From positions 372,001 to 436,000 of the forward strand of contig JAAVVA010000004.1 of NCBI GenBank assembly GCA_018449715.1: 64,000 nt of DNA. The letters are read 5' to 3'. The notes beneath the pieces are model-generated. The model was not told where the DNA came from and did not search any database. It saw only the letters and a program-made list of their open reading frames with translations. The position numbers and the translations under genes are program-made. This stretch comes from Acidobacteriaceae bacterium dw_441 (GTDB lineage: Bacteria > Acidobacteriota > Terriglobia > Terriglobales > Acidobacteriaceae). Shown in pieces: positions 42,294 to 53,889 of the stretch; positions within the stretch are counted from its first letter, which is position 1, and every line of letters begins with the position of its first letter.

Positions 42294-45200
42294 TCAGCTG
42301 GAGGTTGTGTCCAGCGACTCCAGCAGCGTGCGCGTCTCGTTCAGCACGTCTTCGGCCTTGGCGGAGGTCAGGGGCCAGCGCAGGATGCCTTGCGGGGTGA
42401 ACTGCGCTCCGCGCTTTGAATTGCGGCTGACCATGCGCATCAGCACGCCGGGGTCGATGACGTGGACGTTGGCCGCGTCGGTGTCGTGACGCTCGGCAAA
42501 TTTGATGTGCAGCATCTCGACGAAGGTCTTGGTCTTGTTCTGCTCGACCTGGGTGCGCTTGCGGTCGATCTGGGCGATGCCGAGAAGCTGCGCGTGCAGG
42601 CGAATCTCTCCGGCGGTGAGGAGGTTCTCGACGGACTCGGGCAGGGCGCCGTAGCGGTCCACCAGCTCGGCGCGAACGTCGGTGAGGGCGGCGTAGTCCT
42701 CGGCCCCGGCGATGCGCTTGTACATGCGAAGCCGCTGGTTCTCCTCGGGGATGTAGTCGGAGTCGATGCGGACGGAGACGCCGAGATTGACCGCGGTGGT
42801 CGCGTGCGCTGGCTGATCATCCTCACCCTTGATCTTGCGCACGGCCTCTTCGAGCATCGTCGTGTACATCTCGAAGCCGATGGATTCGATGTGGCCGCTC
42901 TGCTCGCCGCCGAGCATACTGCCCGCGCCGCGCAGCTCGAGGTCGAGCGCGGCGATCTTGAAGCCCGCGCCGAGGTCGGAGAACTCCTTGAGCGCGGCGA
43001 GGCGGCGTCGGGCGATCTCGGTTAATTCGGTGTCGGGCGGAATCAGAAGATACGCGTAGGCGCGGCGGTTGGAGCGTCCCACGCGGCCGCGAAGCTGGTA
43101 CAGCTCGCTGAGGCCGTGGCGGTCGGCGCGATTGATGATGATGGTGTTCGCGAGCGGAATGTCGAGGCCGTTCTCGATGATGGAGGTGGCGACCAGAACG
43201 TCGTACTCGTGGTTCATGAACGAGAGCATCACCTGCTCCAGCTCGGCCTCGGGAAGCTGGCCGTGCCCGATGACGATGCGGGCCTGCGGCACCAGCTCGC
43301 GGATCTTCGCGGCGATGTCGTAGATGGACTCGACGCGGTTGTGGACGAAGTAGATCTGGCCTCCGCGCTCCATCTCCATCTCGACGGCGGTGCGGACGAG
43401 CTTCTCGTCGAACTTGGCGACGATGGTCTGGATGGCCATGCGGTCCTTCGGGGGCGTCTCGATGACGCTCATGTCGCGCAGGCCGATCATGGACATGTGC
43501 AGCGTGCGCGGGATGGGCGTGGCCGACATGGAGAGCACGTCGATGGCGGCGCGCATCTGCTTCAGCCGCTCCTTGTGGCGCACGCCGAAACGCTGCTCTT
43601 CGTCGACGACGAGCAGGCCGAGGTCCTGGAAGGCCAGGTCCTTCGAGAGGATGCGGTGCGTGCCGATGAGAATGTCGACCTTGCCGTCGGCGACGCGCTC
43701 GAGAATCTCCTTCTGCTCCTTCGCGGTGCGGAAGCGCGAGATCATCTCGACGTTGACGGGGAAGTTGCTGAAGCGGCGCTTGAACGATTCGAAGTGCTGG
43801 AAGCTGAGCACGGTCGTCGGTGTGAGCACGGCGACCTGCTTTGAATCCTGCACGGCCTTGAAGGCGGCTCGCATGGCGACCTCGGTTTTGCCGTAGCCCA
43901 CGTCGCCGCACAGAAGGCGATCCATCGGGCGCGTCGATTCCATGTCGGCCTTGATGTCGAGGATGGCGTTCAGCTGGTCGTCGGTCGGGTTGAAGTCGAA
44001 GGCGTCTTCGAACTCGCGCTGCATGTTGGTGTCGGGCGAGAAGGGCGTGCCCTGCGCGGCCTCGCGCTGCGCGTAGAGCTTCAGCAGCTCGGCCGTCATG
44101 TCGGCCATCGCCTTCTTGACGCGGGCCTTGGTCTTTTGCCAGCTCTGCGAGCCCAGCTTGTTGAGCTGCGGCGCGGGGCCGGTCTCGGTCGAGCGGTACT
44201 TCTGGATGAGGTCGAGCCGCGTGAGAGGGACGTAGAGCTTGGCCTCGTCGGCGAACTCGAGGATCATCAGCTCCAGCGGAGGCTGGTCGTTCTCCTCGAT
44301 CACGCGCAGGCCCATGTAGCGGGCGATGCCGTGCTCGATGTGGACGACGTAATCGCCCACCTTCAGGTCGCGGAAGTCGGAGATGAAGGCGGAGGTCTTC
44401 GAGCGCCCGCGCCGCGTTGGGCGGGCTGTGACCTCGGCTTCGTCGGAGAGGTCCTGCGCTCCGAAGATTACGAGCTGCCGCGCCGTCGTCCTGTCGAGGT
44501 CGAGAATCTGTACGCCGGTCGCGATGGCCGTCTTCACGATCACCGGCACGCTCTGGTCGCCGCTGAGATAGCTGGACTCGGAGTAGACGTTCGACGATCC
44601 TGGCTGCTCGGCGCGTGAGCCGAGGCTGTAGGGGACCTTGTACTCCTGCAACATGCCGGCGAGCCGCTCGACGTCGCCCTGGTTGGAGGCGGCCAGCACG
44701 ATGCGAGCCTCCTGCCGCATCAGCGCGTTGATCGCGTCGATCAGGGCGGGGATGGAGCCGTGAAAACGCTGCGTGGGGCGCGTGGCGAACTCGACCTCCG
44801 AAAGCTCGCTGCGGTCCGCGTCGAGCACGTCGACCGCTCCGAGCTGATCGAGGTCGCAGCCGGTGGTGCGGCGCAGGCGGTCTTCGAGATCCCACGGCGA
44901 AAGGTAGATGTCCTCGGGGCGAACGAGCGAGCCGATGCCCGAGCGGTCGTGCCTCTGCTCGACCTTGTTCCACCAGCGCTCGCCCTGGTTTTTGACCATC
45001 GCGGGCTCTTCGACGAAGACGCGTGTCGTGGGGCCGAGAAGGTCGAGCAGGGTGAGGCTGGCTCCGGCGACGGGGGCGAAGAACTCCCAGCCGGGGAAGA
45101 CCGTGGCCTCGCCGGTGCGCGTGGCGACGTGGGTTTGCAGCTCGACTGGCTCCTCGCCGCCTTCGAGCGCGGCCCCGGCTGCTCCGGCGCGGGTGAGGCG

Positions 45201-45962
45201 AGCGTTGATCGCGTGCAGCAGCTTTTCGGTGACGGGCGTTTCGGTCAGGGGCAGCAGGAGGACATCGTCCAGAGAGGAGCTGCTGCGCTGCGTCTCGGGG
45301 TCGAAGCGGCGGATGGATTCGATCTCGTCGCCGAAGAAGTCGATGCGGACGGGCTGCTCCTGCTCGGGAGGGTAGACGTCGACGATGCCACCGCGGATGG
45401 TCACCTGGCCGGGCATCTCGACCACATCGACCTTCGTGTAGCCGACGGAGAGCAGGTGCTCGATCAGCATCTCGGGGATGTGCTCTTCGCCGACGCGCAG
45501 GTGCAGAGCGAGCGCGGCGTAGTAGTCGCGGCCGAAGAGCTTCATGCAGGCGGATTCGAGGGGAGCGATCACCAGGCGGGGCTTCTGTCCCCCGGAGCAG
45601 ATCTTCCAGAGGGCGGCGGCGCGGGTCTCCTGAATCTCGGAGTGAGGCGAGAGGTTTTCAAAGGGCAGGACATCGTGCGCGGCCAGCCGCAGCACCTGCG
45701 CGGGGTCCAGCGCGCCGGTCAGCTCGCAGGTGGCCAGCAGGGCGGAGTGCAGCGCCTCGGCGGCCTTGTTGTCGGAGACGACGACGAGCGCGGGGGCTTT
45801 AGCCTCGCGGACAAAATACGGAAGATACAGTGCGCGGGCGGTTGCGGTCAGGCCGGAGACACGACGACGCCCCGATCCGCCGCTCAGATGCAGGCGTACA
45901 CGCTCAAAAGCCTCGGAGTGTTCCAGGTCCGCGAGCAGGTCGCGGACGAAGGGAAGGACCAT
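42294..45962 (-). CDS. mfd: Transcription-repair coupling factor
   Basis: Mfd releases RNA polymerase stalled at DNA damage and recruits UvrA. The 1222-residue protein has the UvrB-like N-terminus ('LPFENLSPHSEIQETRAAAL', 'VDVVEMPGQVTIRGGIVDVYPP'), a CarD-type RNA polymerase interaction domain ('VGDYVVHIEHGIARYMGL'), and a RecG-like motor: 'LLCGDVGYGKTEVAMRAAF' (Walker A), 'LLVVDEEQRFGVRHKERL' (DEEQ) and 'SMSATPIPRTLHMSM'. 'QLRGRVGRSNRRAYAYLL' and the C-terminal TRCF domain end it. The start is ATG 45962, ahead of 'LPFVRDLLADLEHSE'; the frame open to 46973 is not coding. Confidence 0.96.
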   Translation of the reverse strand: MVLPFVRDLLADLEHSEAFERVRLHLSGGSGRRRVSGLTATARALYLPYFVREAKAPALVVVSDNKAAEALHSALLATCELTGALDPAQVLRLAAHDVLPFENLSPHSEIQETRAAALWKICSGGQKPRLVIAPLESACMKLFGRDYYAALALHLRVGEEHIPEMLIEHLLSVGYTKVDVVEMPGQVTIRGGIVDVYPPEQEQPVRIDFFGDEIESIRRFDPETQRSSSSLDDVLLLPLTETPVTEKLLHAINARLTRAGAAGAALEGGEEPVELQTHVATRTGEATVFPGWEFFAPVAGASLTLLDLLGPTTRVFVEEPAMVKNQGERWWNKVEQRHDRSGIGSLVRPEDIYLSPWDLEDRLRRTTGCDLDQLGAVDVLDADRSELSEVEFATRPTQRFHGSIPALIDAINALMRQEARIVLAASNQGDVERLAGMLQEYKVPYSLGSRAEQPGSSNVYSESSYLSGDQSVPVIVKTAIATGVQILDLDRTTARQLVIFGAQDLSDEAEVTARPTRRGRSKTSAFISDFRDLKVGDYVVHIEHGIARYMGLRVIEENDQPPLELMILEFADEAKLYVPLTRLDLIQKYRSTETGPAPQLNKLGSQSWQKTKARVKKAMADMTAELLKLYAQREAAQGTPFSPDTNMQREFEDAFDFNPTDDQLNAILDIKADMESTRPMDRLLCGDVGYGKTEVAMRAAFKAVQDSKQVAVLTPTTVLSFQHFESFKRRFSNFPVNVEMISRFRTAKEQKEILERVADGKVDILIGTHRILSKDLAFQDLGLLVVDEEQRFGVRHKERLKQMRAAIDVLSMSATPIPRTLHMSMIGLRDMSVIETPPKDRMAIQTIVAKFDEKLVRTAVEMEMERGGQIYFVHNRVESIYDIAAKIRELVPQARIVIGHGQLPEAELEQVMLSFMNHEYDVLVATSIIENGLDIPLANTIIINRADRHGLSELYQLRGRVGRSNRRAYAYLLIPPDTELTEIARRRLAALKEFSDLGAGFKIAALDLELRGAGSMLGGEQSGHIESIGFEMYTTMLEEAVRKIKGEDDQPAHATTAVNLGVSVRIDSDYIPEENQRLRMYKRIAGAEDYAALTDVRAELVDRYGALPESVENLLTAGEIRLHAQLLGIAQIDRKRTQVEQNKTKTFVEMLHIKFAERHDTDAANVHVIDPGVLMRMVSRNSKRGAQFTPQGILRWPLTSAKAEDVLNETRTLLESLDTTSS

Positions 45963-46029
45963 GCTGTCTTTGATTTTAGTGGAAGGGCGAGGGAACGCTG
46001 TATTTGGTGCGGTAAGAGAACCAATGTTT

Positions 46030-46174
46030 GGGTGCCCCATCCTTCCCGACGGTTTTTTCGTCGGGAAGGGTGGGATGAAGGATATTTGCGCTGGTTTTGC
46101 AGGATGAGGGTTGTGCCGGTACGAAAGGGATTCATCCCACCCTTTGCGATAAAGCCGCAAAGGATGGGGCACCC
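46030..46174. repeat. Interspersed double-palindrome repeat, family 1, copy 2
   Basis: The outer arms GGGTGCCCCATCCTT and AAGGATGGGGCACCC are exact inverted repeats; inside, AAGGGTGGGATGAA and TTCATCCCACCCTT are a second exact pair. The left arm has an inner hairpin TTCCCGAC...GTCGGGAA. Layout and ends match 282-429. It fills most of the 275-base gap between mfd and the aldo/keto reductase gene. Confidence 0.85.
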
Positions 46175-46237
46175 GGTCGTTGGTGGCGGTAAGGGAGTGG
46201 GGCTCCAGGGGGTGTCCTGCTCCCTTGCTGTTTGGTT

Positions 46238-47269
46238 TTAGAGGGTGCTTTCGCGGGCGCCCTTCCAGAGGTCGAGGTCGCCGTCCTTCGCGTGCGAGTC
46301 GATTGCGGCGAGTTCGGAGTCGCTGAACTGAAGGTTGTTGACCGCGTCGAGCGAGTCGTTGAGCTGATCGACGTTGCGCGCCCCGATCAGCGACGAGGTC
46401 ACGCGCGGATCGCGCAGCGTCCACGCAATCGCCATCTGGGCGAGCGTCTGGCCGCGTCCCTTGGCGATCTTGTTGAGGGCGCGGATGCGGCTGAGGTTCT
46501 CTTCGCTGAGGAGGGTCTTCGACAGCGAGCCTTCGAGGGTTGCGCGGGAGTTCTCCGGCACGCCGTTCAGGTACTTGCTGGTCAACATGCCCTGCGCCAG
46601 CGGCGAAAACGCGATGCAGCCCACGCCCAGCGTATCGAGCGTACCCAGCAGCTCGTCCTCGATCCAGCGGTTCAGCATGGAGTACGAGGGCTGGTGGATG
46701 AACAGCGGCACACCCTCGCTGCGCAGAATCTCGGCGGCCTGGCGCGTGCGCTCCGGGCTGTACGACGAGATGCCGACGTAGAGAGCTTTGCCCTGACGCA
46801 CGGCCTGCACCAGCGCTCCCATCGTTTCTTCGAGCGGCGTGTTGGGGTCGGGACGGTGCGAGTAGAAGATGTCCACGTAGTCCAGACCCATGCGCCGCAG
46901 GCTGTCGTCGAGCGAGGCGGTCAGGTACTTGCGCGAGCCTCCGAAGCCGTAGGGGCCGGGCCACATATCCCACCCCGCCTTGGTGGAGACGATCAGCTCG
47001 TTGCGATATGGGGCGAGGTCTTTCTTCAGGATGGTCCCGAAGTTTTCTTCGGCTGAGCCGTAGGGCGGCCCGTAGTTGTTGGCGAGATCGAAGTGGGTGA
47101 CTCCCCGGTCGAAGGCGCGGCGAACCATGGCGCGGCCCGTCTCGAAGACGTCGGCTCCGCCGAAGTTCTGCCAGAGGCCAAGCGAGATGGGCGGAAGGAC
47201 GATACCCGACTGGCCGGAGCGGCGGAACTTCGCCTGCTCGTAGCGCTTCGGGTCTGCGATGTAGCTCAT
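46238..47269 (-). CDS. Aldo/keto reductase
   Basis: A 343-residue NADPH-dependent TIM-barrel protein of the YghZ/GPR class, which in E. coli reduces L-glyceraldehyde 3-phosphate and methylglyoxal. 'GVTHFDLANNYGPPYGSAEENFG' carries the catalytic Asp and Tyr, 'IVSTKAGWDMWPGPYG' the Lys, and 'YVDIFYSHRPDPNTP' the His. 'SLIGARNVDQLNDSLDAV' is the NADP site. ATG 47269 follows CCAAGGAGCACTC. It is divergent from hisS with 118 bases between. Confidence 0.93.
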   Translation of the reverse strand: MSYIADPKRYEQAKFRRSGQSGIVLPPISLGLWQNFGGADVFETGRAMVRRAFDRGVTHFDLANNYGPPYGSAEENFGTILKKDLAPYRNELIVSTKAGWDMWPGPYGFGGSRKYLTASLDDSLRRMGLDYVDIFYSHRPDPNTPLEETMGALVQAVRQGKALYVGISSYSPERTRQAAEILRSEGVPLFIHQPSYSMLNRWIEDELLGTLDTLGVGCIAFSPLAQGMLTSKYLNGVPENSRATLEGSLSKTLLSEENLSRIRALNKIAKGRGQTLAQMAIAWTLRDPRVTSSLIGARNVDQLNDSLDAVNNLQFSDSELAAIDSHAKDGDLDLWKGARESTL

Positions 47270-47387
47270 TTTTTGAGTGCTCCTTGGAGGAAGGGCTTTT
47301 CCGTTCAGCAATATCCTACGACGTGTGGACGTTCCTATTCGTCAACGCGCATCGGGAAACCGTCGATTTCGCTACACTGGAAGAGCA

Positions 47388-48680
47388 ATGGCGACCATTA
47401 AAGCAGTACGCGGCACGAGGGACCTGCTGCCCCCGGAGACAGCCCTTTGGAATCATGTGGAGGCGACGGCGCGCTCGGTCTTCGCACGGTATGGATTCGG
47501 CGAGATTCGCACGCCTCTTTTCGAGGCGACCGAGCTTTTTGCCCGCGGCGTGGGCGAGGAGACCGACATCGTCTCGAAGGAGATGTACACGTGGGAGGAC
47601 CGTGGACGCGCCGAGAGTGACCGCGGCCAGAGCCTGACGCTGCGCCCCGAGAACACCGCCGGCGTCGTGCGCGCCTACATCGAGCACAAGCTGTCTGACA
47701 GCGGGATGCTTGAAAAGCTGTTCTACATCGGGCCGCAGTTCCGTCGCGAGCGTCCGCAACGTGGGCGCTACCGCCAGTTCTGGCAGATCGGGGCCGAGGT
47801 GCTGGGGCCGCCGTGGTCCGGGTCGGACTCCGCCCTGCGCGACGCCGAGGTGCTGGAGATGCTGGCGACGCTGCTGGATGAGCTTGGCATCAAGGGCTGG
47901 AGGCTGGCGTTGAATTCGGTCGGCTCGGCCGATGACAGGAAGCGCTACAGCGAGGCACTGCGACAGGCGCTCGCTCCGGTGAAGCATTTGATGTGCGAGG
48001 ACAATCAGCGCCGCGCCGAGACGAATCCGCTGCGCGTGCTCGACTCGAAGGACCCGAACGATCAGGAGATCATCAACGGCCTGCCGAAGATCGCCGACTT
48101 CCTCGACGAGGCATCGCGTGAGCACTTCGAGCAGGTGAAGGCTGCGCTCGACGCCTGCGGAGTTCCTTACACGGTCGAGCCTCGCCTGGTGCGTGGGCTC
48201 GACTACTACACCCGCACCACCTTCGAGTTCACCGTGCCGGACGGCAGCGGTCTTGGCACGCAGAACGCGCTTCTTGGCGGAGGCCGCTACGATGGCCTGA
48301 GCGAGATGCTGGGCGGGCCGAGGGCTCCGGGGATTGGCTTTGCGATCGGCGAGGACCGCCTCATCCTCACGTTGCAGGCGCAGGCCGCCGAGCAGGAGCA
48401 GAAGAAGCTCGACGCCTTCATCGCCCCGATGGGAGTGGGGCAGAACCCCGGAGCGTTGCGGCTTGCCCGCGAGCTGCGCCGTGCCGGCCTGACGGTCGAG
48501 GTCGGGGATGGAAACTTCCGCCTGAAAAAATCTTTTGAGGCGGCGGACAAGCTTGCGCGTAAGATGGTGATCTTCGGAGAAGACGAAGCTGCCACCGGCA
48601 TCCTCACGGTCAAAGATTTTTCCGTGGGAGAGCAGGCCAAGGTTCCGCGTACGGAGCTGGTTTCGTTTCTGAAGTCCTGA
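47388..48680 (+). CDS. hisS: Histidyl-tRNA synthetase
   Basis: A 430-residue class II synthetase. 'AVRGTRDLLPPETALWNHVEATARSVFARYGFGEIRTP' is the family start; 'TLRPENTAGVVRAYIEHKL' is motif 2 lead-in; 'IGPQFRRERPQRGRYRQFWQIGAEVLG' is motif 2; 'RLVRGLDYYTRTTFEF' and 'GGRYDGLSEMLGGPRAPGIGFAIGEDRL' are the histidine and motif 3 elements. The C-terminal anticodon domain is complete. ATG 47388 begins at the usual N-terminus; the longer frame at 47277 is rejected. Confidence 0.97.
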   Translation: MATIKAVRGTRDLLPPETALWNHVEATARSVFARYGFGEIRTPLFEATELFARGVGEETDIVSKEMYTWEDRGRAESDRGQSLTLRPENTAGVVRAYIEHKLSDSGMLEKLFYIGPQFRRERPQRGRYRQFWQIGAEVLGPPWSGSDSALRDAEVLEMLATLLDELGIKGWRLALNSVGSADDRKRYSEALRQALAPVKHLMCEDNQRRAETNPLRVLDSKDPNDQEIINGLPKIADFLDEASREHFEQVKAALDACGVPYTVEPRLVRGLDYYTRTTFEFTVPDGSGLGTQNALLGGGRYDGLSEMLGGPRAPGIGFAIGEDRLILTLQAQAAEQEQKKLDAFIAPMGVGQNPGALRLARELRRAGLTVEVGDGNFRLKKSFEAADKLARKMVIFGEDEAATGILTVKDFSVGEQAKVPRTELVSFLKS

Positions 48681-48743
48681 TTCACGTTTTGCAATCCTGA
48701 CTTACGTTCTATGAGATAAAACTCTGGAATTCATGGAGGTTGG

Positions 48744-49685
48744 GTGGAACGCAGAAGGTTCTTTCAGATGGCCGCCGCAACGGGGATGCTTGGTGCGGCG
48801 GCCTTGTCGTCGGAGGCGCAGGATGCCTCTTCCTCGCAGCCCTTCATCGAGCGGGCCAACCCGGGCCAGCCGGGGAAGGGCAAGGTCTTCGCGCTGATCT
48901 CTCCGCATCTGGATGACGGACCCATCTTTGCCGGGGGCACGGTCGCCAAGCTGCTCAACGAGGGCTATACGGGCTACCTTATCCGCGTGACCAACGACGA
49001 GAAGGACTCCTACGACCTTTCGCTCGGGGAAACCGTTCTGGTCAACGAGCAGGACACGGCGCGCTTTGTGAAGGTCGCCGGGTTGAAGAAGTGCTACGAC
49101 CTCAGCTACCGCAATCATGGCCTCGACGACGTTTCGCGCATGGAGATCCGCGTGCGCATGGTCTTTCTCTTCCGGCTGCTGAAGGTGGATACGGTCATTA
49201 CCTACAACCCCTGGGGCCACGACGAGGAGAATCCCGACCACTACGTGACCGCGCAGGCGGTGGAGGCGGCCTGCTGGATGTCGGGCGATCATCTCGACTT
49301 TCCCGAGCACTTCGAGGCGGGGCTGAAGCCGCACTCCGTCAGCGAGAAGTACTACTATGCGCGGGGGCAGCATCTGGTCAATCGCGTGGTCGATATCTCG
49401 GCCACGGTGCAGCAGAAGCGCGAGTACATCGCCGCCTGCCGCAACATGATTAACAACATGGTCCGCAGCACCAACGAAGCCCTGAAGCACCGTGGGCTGA
49501 AAATTTCGGCCTTTATGGGGGACGAGGATGCGGCGAACCGGGCGTTTATCGACGCGCGGATGATCGCGGCGGCGAAGAAGGTCGGCGAAAAATACGGACT
49601 CGAGTATGCGGAGGAGTTCCACTACATCGGCCCGGACCATTTCATGGACGAGTACATCCGCGCCAACGCCCAGCCCATTTCGTAG
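48744..49685 (+). CDS. PIG-L family deacetylase, exported
   Basis: A 313-residue protein with a Tat-like or Sec signal ('MERRRFFQMAAATGMLGAAALSSEA'). The PIG-L zinc motif is 'FALISPHLDDGPIFAGGTVAKL' (the PHxDD pattern), followed by 'WGHDEENPDHYVTAQAVEAA' with the last His ligand. Members deacetylate GlcNAc-linked lipids, bacillithiol or mycothiol precursors, or teichoic sugars; the exported form suggests a periplasmic sugar. GTG 48744 follows ATGGAGGTTGG, a good ribosome site. Not linked to neighbours. Confidence 0.88.
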   Translation: MERRRFFQMAAATGMLGAAALSSEAQDASSSQPFIERANPGQPGKGKVFALISPHLDDGPIFAGGTVAKLLNEGYTGYLIRVTNDEKDSYDLSLGETVLVNEQDTARFVKVAGLKKCYDLSYRNHGLDDVSRMEIRVRMVFLFRLLKVDTVITYNPWGHDEENPDHYVTAQAVEAACWMSGDHLDFPEHFEAGLKPHSVSEKYYYARGQHLVNRVVDISATVQQKREYIAACRNMINNMVRSTNEALKHRGLKISAFMGDEDAANRAFIDARMIAAAKKVGEKYGLEYAEEFHYIGPDHFMDEYIRANAQPIS

Positions 49686-49718
49686 ATTTGCGGGGAAGTC
49701 CGTACAATAGAAAGCATC

Positions 49719-51542
<1,824 letters not shown>

Positions 51543-51579
51543 CATTGGTCAAAGCAAGGCGTGATCGGCAGAAAACAGA

Positions 51580-51611
51580 AAGGGCGGCGGGAAGATTTTC
51601 CTGCCGCCCTT
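51580..51611. terminator. Bidirectional terminator, aspS / DUF1348
   Basis: AAGGGCGGCGGGAA pairs with TTCCTGCCGCCCTT (one G-T pair) around a GATT loop. It stands between the convergent aspS and DUF1348 genes. Confidence 0.88.
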
Positions 51612-51628
51612 CGCATTTAACCTGCTTT

Positions 51629-51671
51629 TTATAGACCGAAGTCGCTCAGCTTATAGACCGAGGTCGCTCAG
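51629..51671. repeat. Tandem duplication at the 3' end of the DUF1348 gene
   Basis: Two 21-base copies (51629-51649 and 51651-51671), 20 of 21 alike and one base apart. Read on the minus strand, the upstream copy encodes the last residues 'LSDLGL' plus TAA, and the downstream one repeats it behind the stop, out of frame. Confidence 0.85.
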
Positions 51672-52151
51672 TCCCGGATGATCGTCCGGTCTGCGCCCGA
51701 TGGGCCAGTGAAAGAGCCGTTCGCTCTCGCTGATGGAGAGGTCGTTGATGCACGCATGGCGAGCCCGCATCAGGCCATGCTCGTCGAACTCCCAGTTCTC
51801 GTTGCCGTAGCTTCGCCACCACTGTCCGCTGGCGTCGCGGCTTTCGTAGGCGAAGCGCACGGCGATGCGCGCTCCGTCGAAGGCCCACAGCTCTTTGATG
51901 AGGCGGTACTCCAGCTCGCGCTGCCATTTGCGCGTGAGGAAGGCGACGATCTCCTCGCGCCCGTTCACGAACTCCGAGCGGTTGCGCCAGCGGCTATCGA
52001 TCGTGTACGCCAGCGAGACTCTCTGCGGATCGCGCGTGTTCCAGCCGTCTTCGGCAGCGCGAACCTTTTTGATCGCGGTCTCGCGGGTGTACGGCGGAAC
52101 CAGCGGACTCGATGCGGTTGCTTCTCCCGTCACGGTTGTTGCCTCTCCCAT
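51651..52151 (-). CDS. DUF1348 / NTF2-like protein
   Basis: A 166-residue protein of the SnoaL/NTF2-like group, DUF1348: '[24 protein letters not shown]', '[25 protein letters not shown]', '[28 protein letters not shown]' and '[13 protein letters not shown]'. These are the usual cone-shaped alpha-beta fold. Function unknown. ATG 52151 follows AAAGGAGGGGTG, itself next to the stop of the SGNH gene 14 bases upstream, so they are probably co-transcribed. The C-terminus adjoins the tandem duplication. Confidence 0.88.
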   Translation of the reverse strand: MGEATTVTGEATASSPLVPPYTRETAIKKVRAAEDGWNTRDPQRVSLAYTIDSRWRNRSEFVNGREEIVAFLTRKWQRELEYRLIKELWAFDGARIAVRFAYESRDASGQWWRSYGNENWEFDEHGLMRARHACINDLSISESERLFHWPIGRRPDDHPGLSDLGL

Positions 52152-52164
52152 CACCCCTCCTTTG

Positions 52165-52914
52165 TCAGTGCGCCAGCGCCTCTGCAATGGCTTTTTCGGC
52201 CAGCGGAGACATGATGGCGTATCCCTGGGGGGTCGGATGCACGCCGTCCTTGGAAAGCGCCGGGTCCAGCCCTCCATTCGCATTCGCCATCGCCGCGTAG
52301 TAGTCGACATAGACCAGCCCTTCGCGCTTGCTCAGCTCCTTCAGACGCTCGTTCATCTGCCGTATCGGCTCAGCCGGATGCATTTCGGACTTCCAGCCGT
52401 AGTGGTCCGCCGGAAGGATCGACGAGATGACGACCTTGATGTTGTTCGCCTTGGCAATCGCAATCATCGACTCGAAGTTGTCCTGGATCATCTCCGGGGT
52501 CGAAGGTCCGGTGTTTCCGGCGATGTCGTTGGTGCCCGCGAGAATTACGACCACGGCGGGCTTCAGGTGAACGACGTCCTGCTGAAATCGAACCAGCATC
52601 TGCGGAGTCGTCTGCCCACTGATGCCGCGCCAGATGTAGGGTTTGCCGGGGAAGGACTGTTCCCGAAGGCGTGCCCATGCTTCGGTGATCGAGTCGCCAT
52701 AAAAGATCACGCGCTTTTCTCCTGCTGTAGGGGCGGGCAGGGTGGTGTCGGCGTTGCGATACACCGAGAGCTGTGGCCAGTCGGCCAGCCTCTTCGTCAT
52801 GGCATCGACAACGGGTTGGGGGACGGCTGCGGGTGCAGGTGCGGGAGCCGGGGTGGCGGGTGCCTGGCCCCACAGGGTTCCAGCCAGCAGGGTTGTCATC
52901 AGAATCCAGCGCAT
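52165..52914 (-). CDS. SGNH/GDSL-type esterase, exported
   Basis: A 249-residue hydrolase with a signal sequence ('[16 protein letters not shown]') and an Ala/Pro linker. The nucleophile Ser is in '[12 protein letters not shown]' (GDS), the oxyanion Gly in 'WRGISGQTT', Asn in '[11 protein letters not shown]', and the Asp-x-x-His pair in '[15 protein letters not shown]'. These are all four SGNH blocks. Likely an extracellular acyl or acetyl esterase, perhaps on polysaccharide. ATG 52914 follows CAAAGGAGAATTC; the extension to 52962 is not needed. Confidence 0.92.
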   Translation of the reverse strand: MRWILMTTLLAGTLWGQAPATPAPAPAPAAVPQPVVDAMTKRLADWPQLSVYRNADTTLPAPTAGEKRVIFYGDSITEAWARLREQSFPGKPYIWRGISGQTTPQMLVRFQQDVVHLKPAVVVILAGTNDIAGNTGPSTPEMIQDNFESMIAIAKANNIKVVISSILPADHYGWKSEMHPAEPIRQMNERLKELSKREGLVYVDYYAAMANANGGLDPALSKDGVHPTPQGYAIMSPLAEKAIAEALAH

Positions 52915-53013
52915 CGAATTCTCCTTTGGGAATAACTGCTCAAGGGAAAGTCCCGCGCTCATGGTAACGGAAATCTTTCACGCCTGACTTCTGTTATAAC
53001 CGTCTCATCCAGC

Positions 53014-53874
53014 ATGTTGCCCGGAATCTCAACGCACGTTTTTCTCTCCCAGCGCCTCCATCCCGGTCTGCTCGACGCACTTAAGCGTAGCGGAGCCCGC
53101 ACGATTGAGCTGTTTGCCGCACGCCACCACTTCGACTACACCGACCGCGCCGTCGTGCGCGAGGTCGCCACGTGGTTTCGCGATAACGGTCTTGGGGCAA
53201 CGCTGCACCAGCCCATCTTCACCCGCGAGCAGAGCGAGAACTGGTCGCGCCATGTCAGCGCCACGCTTTCGCTGATCGCCTCGGAGAAGACCTATCGCAT
53301 CGATGCGATGGACGAGGTCAAGTGGTCGCTCGAATCGGCGGAGCAGATCCCGATTACGGCCATCACACTTCACCTCGGACTGAAGGACGACCGATGGGAC
53401 GAGCGCGTCATTGAAAATTCGCTCACCGCCATCGAGCACATCAACGCCTTCGCCCGCCCGCTTGGTGTTCGCGTGCTGATTGAGAACCTGCAGAATGATG
53501 TCACCACGCCCGAGCACCTGCTTGAGATTCTGCATATCGGCCACTTCGACAAGGTCGGCGTTACGCTCGACGTGGGCCACGCGAACCTCAGCGACACAGG
53601 TCTCGACCATGCCTTCGAGCTACTGCGTCCGCGCATCGGCGAGCTGCACCTGCACGATAACCACGGTCTGCGCGACGAGCACCTCTGGCCTGGCTCGGGA
53701 GAGATTGACTGGGTGAAGCTGCAGCGGCTTGTTTCGACGCTGCCCGCTGAGGTTCCCGGCGTTCTCGAGATTGCGTACGACATCGGCGAAACTGCGGAGT
53801 CGGTCGCGACAAAGGGTTCGGAAAGCTTCTCGCGGCAATCGCGCATCGAGGAATCGCTGAGCGAATCTGTCTAA
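53014..53874 (+). CDS. Sugar phosphate isomerase/epimerase (AP endonuclease 2 fold)
   Basis: A 286-residue TIM-barrel protein of the xylose isomerase-like family. 'TIELFAARHHFDYTDRAVV', 'LGATLHQPIF', 'AITLHLGLKDDRW', 'RVLIENLQNDVTTPEHLLEIL' with the metal Glu, 'GVTLDVGHANLS' with Asp and His, and 'GELHLHDNHGLRDEHLWPGSGEIDW' with the final His and Glu. The set fits a divalent-metal site. Substrate unknown; the family includes inositol, tagatose and hydroxypyruvate isomerases. Divergent from the SGNH gene by 99 bases. Confidence 0.88.
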   Translation: MLPGISTHVFLSQRLHPGLLDALKRSGARTIELFAARHHFDYTDRAVVREVATWFRDNGLGATLHQPIFTREQSENWSRHVSATLSLIASEKTYRIDAMDEVKWSLESAEQIPITAITLHLGLKDDRWDERVIENSLTAIEHINAFARPLGVRVLIENLQNDVTTPEHLLEILHIGHFDKVGVTLDVGHANLSDTGLDHAFELLRPRIGELHLHDNHGLRDEHLWPGSGEIDWVKLQRLVSTLPAEVPGVLEIAYDIGETAESVATKGSESFSRQSRIEESLSESV

Positions 53875-53889
53875 GTCCTACTGTTGAGA

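Noticed and set aside
45963..46973. N-terminal extension of the mfd frame
   Set aside because: The upstream part is antisense to the aldo/keto reductase gene and includes the repeat element; Mfd homology begins at the ATG at 45962.
48732..48760. ATG at 48733 as the start of the PIG-L gene
   Set aside because: It is out of frame with the deacetylase; the GTG at 48744 with GGAGG upstream fits the signal peptide.
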